NCBI RefSeq assembly: GCF_900129385.1
Contig: NZ_FQVO01000010.1
Span: forward strand, 62,001 to 126,000
Reading direction: 5' to 3'
Length of the DNA stretch: 64,000 bases
Source: Chryseobacterium takakiae
GTDB lineage: Bacteria; Bacteroidota; Bacteroidia; Flavobacteriales; Weeksellaceae
Part shown: one piece after another, positions 60,028 to 64,000 of the stretch
How positions within the stretch are numbered: position 1 is the first letter of the stretch
How the letters are laid out: the number at the start of each line of letters is the position of its first letter
Program-made: the position numbers and the translations under genes
Notes under the pieces: generated by a model
What the model saw: the letters and a program-made list of their open reading frames with translations, nothing else
Told to the model about the DNA's origin: nothing
Database searches by the model: none

Positions 60028-61227
60028 ATGAAAGACGTGTTGAAAAACTACTCGGGAATTCTGCTTTTGCTTCTGGGGATCGTTATTGGGAGTATTATCG
60101 GGATTGTTGCACCACAAACAGTAAGCTATATAAAACCTTTAGGAGATATTTTCCTGAATTTACTTTTTGTAAGTGTGGTTCCTCTTGTTTTCTTTGCAGT
60201 TTCCAATTCTATTGCATCGCTGGAACGGGAGTCAAAGTTTGGAAAGATCATGATAACCATGGCATTTACTTTTCTTTTTTTCATTTTAACGGCAGCTGTT
60301 TTTACTATTTTCGCCGTCTATTTGTTTCCGGTTTCCGGAGTTTCCGGAAGTAAGGAACTGGTAGCAGAAGTTTCTTCCGAAGAAACCTGGGGCAACAGGA
60401 TTGTGAGCTTTTTTACGGTGGGCGAATTTACACAGCTATTTTCACGGCAGAATATGCTGGCGCTGCTCATTTTTGCATTTATGACGGGATTTTCTGCAAG
60501 AAAAGCAGGAGAAAAAGGACAATCATTCAGGATGTTTATTGCTTCCGGATATGAGGTCATGAAAGAACTGTTACTACTAATTATGAAAGCTGCTCCCATT
60601 GGTTTGGGGGCCTATTTCGCTTATCAGGTGGCCACACTGGGGCCTCAGCTTTTCGGATTTTATGCTAAGCCGCTCGGACTTTATTATATTGCGGGTGCCG
60701 TTTATTTTCTGTTGTTTTTTTCCATTTATGCTTTTATGGCCGCCGGGACCAATGGTGTTAAAAGTTTTTGGAAAAATGCTATTTATCCTACAGCCACGGC
60801 ACTGAGTACCTGCAGCAGCTTCGCTACTATGCCTGCTAACTTAGAAGCTGCATCCAGAATCGGAATTCCCGGTCAGATTTCAAATATTGTGATTCCTATT
60901 GGAACTACGCTGCATAAAAACGGATCTTCCATGTCATCCATTATTAAGATCTATGTTGCTTTTATGATTATCGGCAGAGATTTTTTTGATCCGATGAATT
61001 TACTTCTGGCTTTAGGCATTACTGTTTTTGTAAGCATTGTGGCAGGCGGAATTCCTAATGGCGGATATATTGGTGAGATGCTGATGATTTCAGTCTATAA
61101 ACTACCACAGGAAGCCATTCCTGCGGTGATGATTATCGGAACCCTGGTGGATCCGTTGGCTACGGTTCTGAATGCAGTCGGGCAATTGATAGCTTCGATG
61201 TTTGTCAACCGGTTTGTGAAAGTTTGA
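60028..61227 (+). CDS. Dicarboxylate/amino acid:cation symporter (DAACS family)
   Basis: The 399-residue protein (start ATG 60028) has eight membrane segments and two re-entrant loops. The family marks are FLNLLFVSVVPLVFFAVSNSI, the serine-rich loop LSTCSSFATMPANLEAA and IPIGTTLHKNGSSMSSIIK, and a final TLVDPLATVLNAVGQLIASM helix. GltP/DctA-type carriers take up glutamate, aspartate or C4-dicarboxylates with protons or sodium; the cargo here is unknown. It stands divergent from cbpA. Confidence 0.9.
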   Translation: MKDVLKNYSGILLLLLGIVIGSIIGIVAPQTVSYIKPLGDIFLNLLFVSVVPLVFFAVSNSIASLERESKFGKIMITMAFTFLFFILTAAVFTIFAVYLFPVSGVSGSKELVAEVSSEETWGNRIVSFFTVGEFTQLFSRQNMLALLIFAFMTGFSARKAGEKGQSFRMFIASGYEVMKELLLLIMKAAPIGLGAYFAYQVATLGPQLFGFYAKPLGLYYIAGAVYFLLFFSIYAFMAAGTNGVKSFWKNAIYPTATALSTCSSFATMPANLEAASRIGIPGQISNIVIPIGTTLHKNGSSMSSIIKIYVAFMIIGRDFFDPMNLLLALGITVFVSIVAGGIPNGGYIGEMLMISVYKLPQEAIPAVMIIGTLVDPLATVLNAVGQLIASMFVNRFVKV

Positions 61228-61341
61228 CTTTTTGTTTTGTTAAATACAAGTTGCACAAATCTTTTTTAAGAAATCCCACTATAATTTTAAAGCTCAAGCA
61301 TCTGGCAAATTTGCGGGAAATTTAATGATTGTATTGTAATT

Positions 61342-61381
61342 ATTCCTGTATCTCGCTGATTTTGCTGATCAAGCAGATTTA
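61342..61381. repeat. CGCAGATT-family repeat fragment
   Basis: The stretch with CGCTGATTTTGCTGATCAAGC is a degenerate member of the interspersed family, 3' of both flanking genes. Confidence 0.45.
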
Positions 61382-61762
61382 TTCACTGCGCTTTACGGGT
61401 TCTAAATTCTTAAGTTCTTCCGCTGTAAAGAGTGTATAAATAACTTTGAATGTTTTTCCGAGCGGTGTTTCTAAAGAAAATCCTCCCGGTCCGAAACCAT
61501 CCGTAACATCCAGTGTAAAATGGGAATACTGCCAGTATTCGAACAGATCGCGGTCGATCCAGAATTCGTGTCCGTTGATGGTCCCGATCATGGCATCATT
61601 TATTCTCGGGAAAAATCCGCCTTTCTCGAAACATTGCGGCTGTGTGCCTTCACAGCATCCTCCGGCCTGATAAAACATCAGGTCTCCATATTTTTTCTCA
61701 AGTTCCCAGATTACTTCCAGGGCTTTTTCTGTAGCGGCAAGTCTTGATATTTTAGGTTTCAT
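61379..61762 (-). CDS. DUF779 protein linked to aldehyde metabolism
   Basis: The 127-residue protein has the DUF779 marks QAGGCCEGTQPQC (Cys-Cys pair), FWIDRDLFEYWQYSHFTLDVTDGFGPGGFSLE. DUF779 genes stand beside NAD-dependent aldehyde dehydrogenases in many bacteria, and here one is encoded at 63613 onward. The role is unknown; the Cys cluster suggests metal or redox function. Confidence 0.9.
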   Translation of the reverse strand: MKPKISRLAATEKALEVIWELEKKYGDLMFYQAGGCCEGTQPQCFEKGGFFPRINDAMIGTINGHEFWIDRDLFEYWQYSHFTLDVTDGFGPGGFSLETPLGKTFKVIYTLFTAEELKNLEPVKRSE

Positions 61763-61782
61763 AACATTGTTTTTTTATTGAT

Positions 61783-61808
61783 GTTCTTTTGTTTTAAAAC
61801 AAAAGAAC
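61783..61808. repeat. Perfect 26-bp palindrome upstream of the DUF779 gene
   Basis: GTTCTTTTGTTTT is followed directly by AAAACAAAAGAAC, 20 bp before the DUF779 start codon. It could be an operator or a repeat element end. The following 170 bp hold no gene. Confidence 0.75.
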
Positions 61809-62000
61809 CAAAAATTCAAGACCTGGAAGCTGCGGCTAAAAATGAATCCTATTCTCTAAAAATTCTAAAACTTGCGCGAATTCAGTATCTGTTCTTCGGT
61901 TCAATATTGTTCTCGCGCTTCAAACAGTAGAATTTTCTTTACGTTCACAGAATTAATTTTCTTAACGCTTTCGCTTCCTAAGTCTTTTATAAAGCTAAAA

Positions 62001-62029
62001 GTTTCGGCGAAATTTCATTTCGCCGAAAC
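62001..62029 (-). terminator. Terminator of adhP
   Basis: GTTTCGGCGAAAT (62001-62013) pairs perfectly with ATTTCGCCGAAAC (62017-62029); A4 to the left gives U4 on the minus strand. It resembles the hairpin at 4119-4151. Confidence 0.8.
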
Positions 62030-62046
62030 CCTATAATCCGTTTTCA

Positions 62047-63084
62047 TCAATTTGAATTTCCGGCAATATCAAGAACGATTCTTCCCTCAATCTGCCCTTT
62101 TTTCATTTTATCAAATACCTCATTAATGTCTTCTAATTTTGCAGGAGTCACCGTTGCCTTTACCAGTCCTTCATTAGCAATATCAAGCGCTTCCTGAAGG
62201 TCTTTCCGTGTGCCGACGATGGAACCTCTCACGGTAATTCTTTTGAGAACCGTTTCAAAGATCGGAAGCTCAAATGATCCGGGCGGAAGCCCGTTCAGCG
62301 CAATGGTACCTTTTCTTCTTAATACATCAATCCCCTGTTTGAAAGCGATCGGCGAAACGGCAGTAATCAATGCGCCATGCATCCCACCAACTTCCTTATG
62401 CAGATATGCTCCCGGATCTGTGTTTCTGGCGTTGACTACCAGATCCGCTCCCAATTTTTTTGCCAATTCCAGTTTATCATCCGCCACATCAATAGCAGCT
62501 ACATGCATTCCCATTGCTTTAGCATATTGGACAGCTACATGCCCCAATCCCCCGATTCCGGAAATAGCAACCCATTCTCCGGGTTTCGTTTCCGTTTCTT
62601 TTAACCCTTTATACACGGTAACTCCGGCACAAAGAATCGGCGCAATTTCTAAAAAGTTGACATCACTTTTCAGGTGTCCCACATATCTTGAATCTGCAAT
62701 GACATATTCTGCAAAGCCTCCATCAACACTATATCCGCCATTTTTCTGCGCTTCACAAAGAGTTTCCCATCCTGTAATGCAATAATCGCAGCATCCGCAT
62801 GCGGAATACAGCCAGGGAACACCTACGGCATCTCCTTCTTTGACGTAAGCTTCAGGGCCGCAGGCTACGACAATTCCCACTCCTTCATGTCCGGGAATCA
62901 GAGGCATTTTGGGTTTGGCCGGCCAGTCGCCGTCAACAGCGTGAAGATCGGTATGACACACGCCACAGGCGATTACTTTTACCAACACTTCATATCTTCC
63001 AGGTTCTCTTACGGGAACTTCTTGTATTTTTAATGGTTGTCCGTAGCCTTGTACCACTGCTGCTTTCATTATTTTTGGTATCAT
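62047..63084 (-). CDS. adhP: Zinc-dependent alcohol dehydrogenase AdhP
   Basis: The 345-residue protein has the catalytic zinc ligands in [14 protein letters not shown] (Cys39-type) and GHEGVG (His61-type), four structural Cys in [15 protein letters not shown], and the NAD site [14 protein letters not shown]. Members oxidise or reduce ethanol and other primary alcohols with NAD. It lies 528 bp from the aldehyde dehydrogenase gene in the same direction and 284 bp before the DUF779 gene, making an alcohol/aldehyde group. Confidence 0.92.
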   Translation of the reverse strand: MIPKIMKAAVVQGYGQPLKIQEVPVREPGRYEVLVKVIACGVCHTDLHAVDGDWPAKPKMPLIPGHEGVGIVVACGPEAYVKEGDAVGVPWLYSACGCCDYCITGWETLCEAQKNGGYSVDGGFAEYVIADSRYVGHLKSDVNFLEIAPILCAGVTVYKGLKETETKPGEWVAISGIGGLGHVAVQYAKAMGMHVAAIDVADDKLELAKKLGADLVVNARNTDPGAYLHKEVGGMHGALITAVSPIAFKQGIDVLRRKGTIALNGLPPGSFELPIFETVLKRITVRGSIVGTRKDLQEALDIANEGLVKATVTPAKLEDINEVFDKMKKGQIEGRIVLDIAGNSN

Positions 63085-63184
63085 ATTCTGAGTTTTGAAT
63101 TAGTTTTTATTTTTTATTGGAAAATTGTTGTAATCTTCATGGAAAGGTTATTCTGGTATTTATAATGAAATGTTGTTTTTATTT

Positions 63185-63390
63185 TCCGCGGATTTCGCAG
63201 ATTATTATTCTTATTCTAAAGTCTCGCACAAAGATTTATCGTAAAATTAAAAGACAAAAAATTATTAGTAAAGCTTGGTCTGCTTCAAATTCTGTTCAAA
63301 TGAATTTATCTGTGTAATTCGTGAAATCCTTTTGTTGTCGTGTATATTTTATTTTTTCCACAGATTTCACAGATTTTCACGGATCATTAT
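63185..63390. repeat. Three fragments of the CGCAGATT repeat family
   Basis: CCGCGGATTTCGCAGATTATT near 63186, TTATCTGTGTAATTCGTGAAAT near 63306-63327 (opposite direction) and CCACAGATTTCACAGATT near 63359-63376 are seen. The rest of 63085-63470 holds no gene. Confidence 0.6.
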
Positions 63391-63470
63391 GTTTATTAAA
63401 AAGAGTTCCGCACACATTTGCACTATGTATTTTGACCATCTGAATCTCTGCCATCATCAATGCAGCATTG

Positions 63471-63600
63471 TCGCGTGAGGGATAGGAAGGGCGGCGAGGA
63501 ACGAGCCGGTGCGGAGCGAAGCGGAGCACCGAAACGAAGTGCAGCCCTGGATAGCCCGACCGTTTTGCCCCGGCTGAAGCCGGGGCAAACGGGCACGCCC
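63471..63600 (-). ncRNA. GC-rich structured element, copy 2, 3' of the aldehyde dehydrogenase gene
   Basis: The blocks TCGCGTGAGGGAT, GGGCGGCGA, GAGCCGGTGCG, AGCGAAGCGGA, GCAGCCC and CACGCCC occur in the same order as at 35514-35682, with another hairpin (GCCCCGGCT/AGCCGGGGC, about 63567-63587) in the variable place. It ends 12 bp from the stop codon of the minus-strand gene, as copy 1 does. Confidence 0.6.
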
Positions 63601-63612
63601 TACTATTTAAAA

Positions 63613-64000
63613 TTAAAAAAATCCTAATTTGTTTTTGTTGTACGAGATCAGCATATTTTTTGTCTGACGGTAATGATCCAGCATCATTTTGTGGTTTTCC
63701 CTTCCGATTCCGGATTGTTTGTAGCCTCCAAAAGGTGCTCCTGCGGGATAAGAATGATACTGGTTTACCCAGACTCTTCCTGCCTGAATTTGTCGCGGAA
63801 CAGTATACAGCTGATGCGCATCTCTCGTCCAGACTCCTGCTCCCAGTCCGTAAATGGTATCATTGGCAATTTTAACAGCTTCCTCTTCATTTTTAAAGGT
63901 GGTAAAAGCCAACACTGGCCCAAAAATTTCTTCCTGGAAAATTCTCATCCTGTTATTGCCTTTAAAAATTGTAGGCTGAATATAATAACCTTCTTCAAGT
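63613..64000 (-). CDS. Aldehyde dehydrogenase, C-terminal part (5' end outside window)
   Basis: The frame is open to the right end of the window, so the ATG at 63948 is internal. The visible 129 residues include the conserved [40 protein letters not shown] and the C-terminal [28 protein letters not shown]. This is the NAD-dependent aldehyde dehydrogenase type (ExaC/AldB-like) that accompanies DUF779. The catalytic Cys lies outside. Confidence 0.93.
   Translation of the reverse strand, partial: LEEGYYIQPTIFKGNNRMRIFQEEIFGPVLAFTTFKNEEEAVKIANDTIYGLGAGVWTRDAHQLYTVPRQIQAGRVWVNQYHSYPAGAPFGGYKQSGIGRENHKMMLDHYRQTKNMLISYNKNKLGFF

Overview
The window looks like a chromosomal segment of a Flavobacteriia species close to Chryseobacterium (family Weeksellaceae, phylum Bacteroidota). 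The support is an AT-rich genome with promoters of the Bacteroidota type (TAnnTTTG), many exported proteins whose signal peptides end in A-Q or G-Q, a type IX secretion C-terminal sorting domain, a complete Bat aerotolerance operon, a bacillithiol-disulfide reductase (YpdA), an OlsF-like two-domain acyltransferase, a TonB-dependent receptor and Bacteroidota-specific DUF families (DUF6263, DUF4834, DUF3575). The genus is an inference from gene content and style, not a database match.

Layout. 0-4.2 kb: 3' part of mutS2, a YcxB-like membrane protein, a small membrane protein coupled to a degenerate ABC ATPase, a secreted protein, then a cobalamin riboswitch that no longer precedes a transporter gene but a short signal-peptide-like ORF and an acyl-CoA thioesterase. 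4.3-9.6 kb: HD hydrolase, cytochrome P450, a PadR/PspC stress operon, a free-standing 20-codon amphipathic peptide gene, a PlsC-type acyltransferase. 9.7-14.4 kb: two menaquinone genes (menI-like and menF) separated by an ECF sigma locus (lipoprotein, membrane-anchored sigma factor, outer-membrane protein) with two matching promoter-like sites. 14.4-23.3 kb: a small membrane protein and MarC, then the Bat operon on the minus strand (MoxR, GNAT, DUF58, a BatD-like membrane protein, BatA, BatB, BatC, BatD). 23.5-34.6 kb: DinB, RlmB, DUF6263 lipoprotein, DUF4834, YfhO, a GIY-YIG nuclease gene enclosed by 39-bp inverted repeats, a glycosyltransferase carrying an in-gene 8-bp repeat, a lipoprotein, YpdA and a TonB receptor.

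34.6-35.7 kb is a non-coding repeat region: five to six tandem ~118-bp units followed by a GC-rich structured element, a second copy of which lies at 63.5 kb. 35.7-44.7 kb: MFS transporter, GlnRS, an intergenic region with a near-perfect sigma-54 promoter in front of a 25-codon ORF, menC-fbp, aspartate kinase, OlsF-like acyltransferase. 44.8-45.1 kb: two identical tRNA-Phe genes, each with its own promoter and terminator. 45.2-51.6 kb: an accessory minus-strand surface locus with a beta-barrel, a lipoprotein, a mini-protein that is little more than a T9SS sorting domain, a 1352-residue repetitive fibre-like protein and a coiled-coil secreted protein. 52.3-64 kb: thioredoxin-like/DUF3575/small membrane operon, a NamZ-like muramidase head to head with a LolC/E-type permease, cysteine synthase, a CbpA-CbpM chaperone pair, a dicarboxylate/amino acid symporter, and an alcohol/aldehyde oxidation group (DUF779, AdhP, aldehyde dehydrogenase).

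Most genes are housekeeping. The parts that look least described are the fibre-like locus, the inverted-repeat GIY-YIG unit, the sigma-54 micro-ORF, the amphipathic peptide gene, the degenerate ABC pair and the displaced cobalamin riboswitch.
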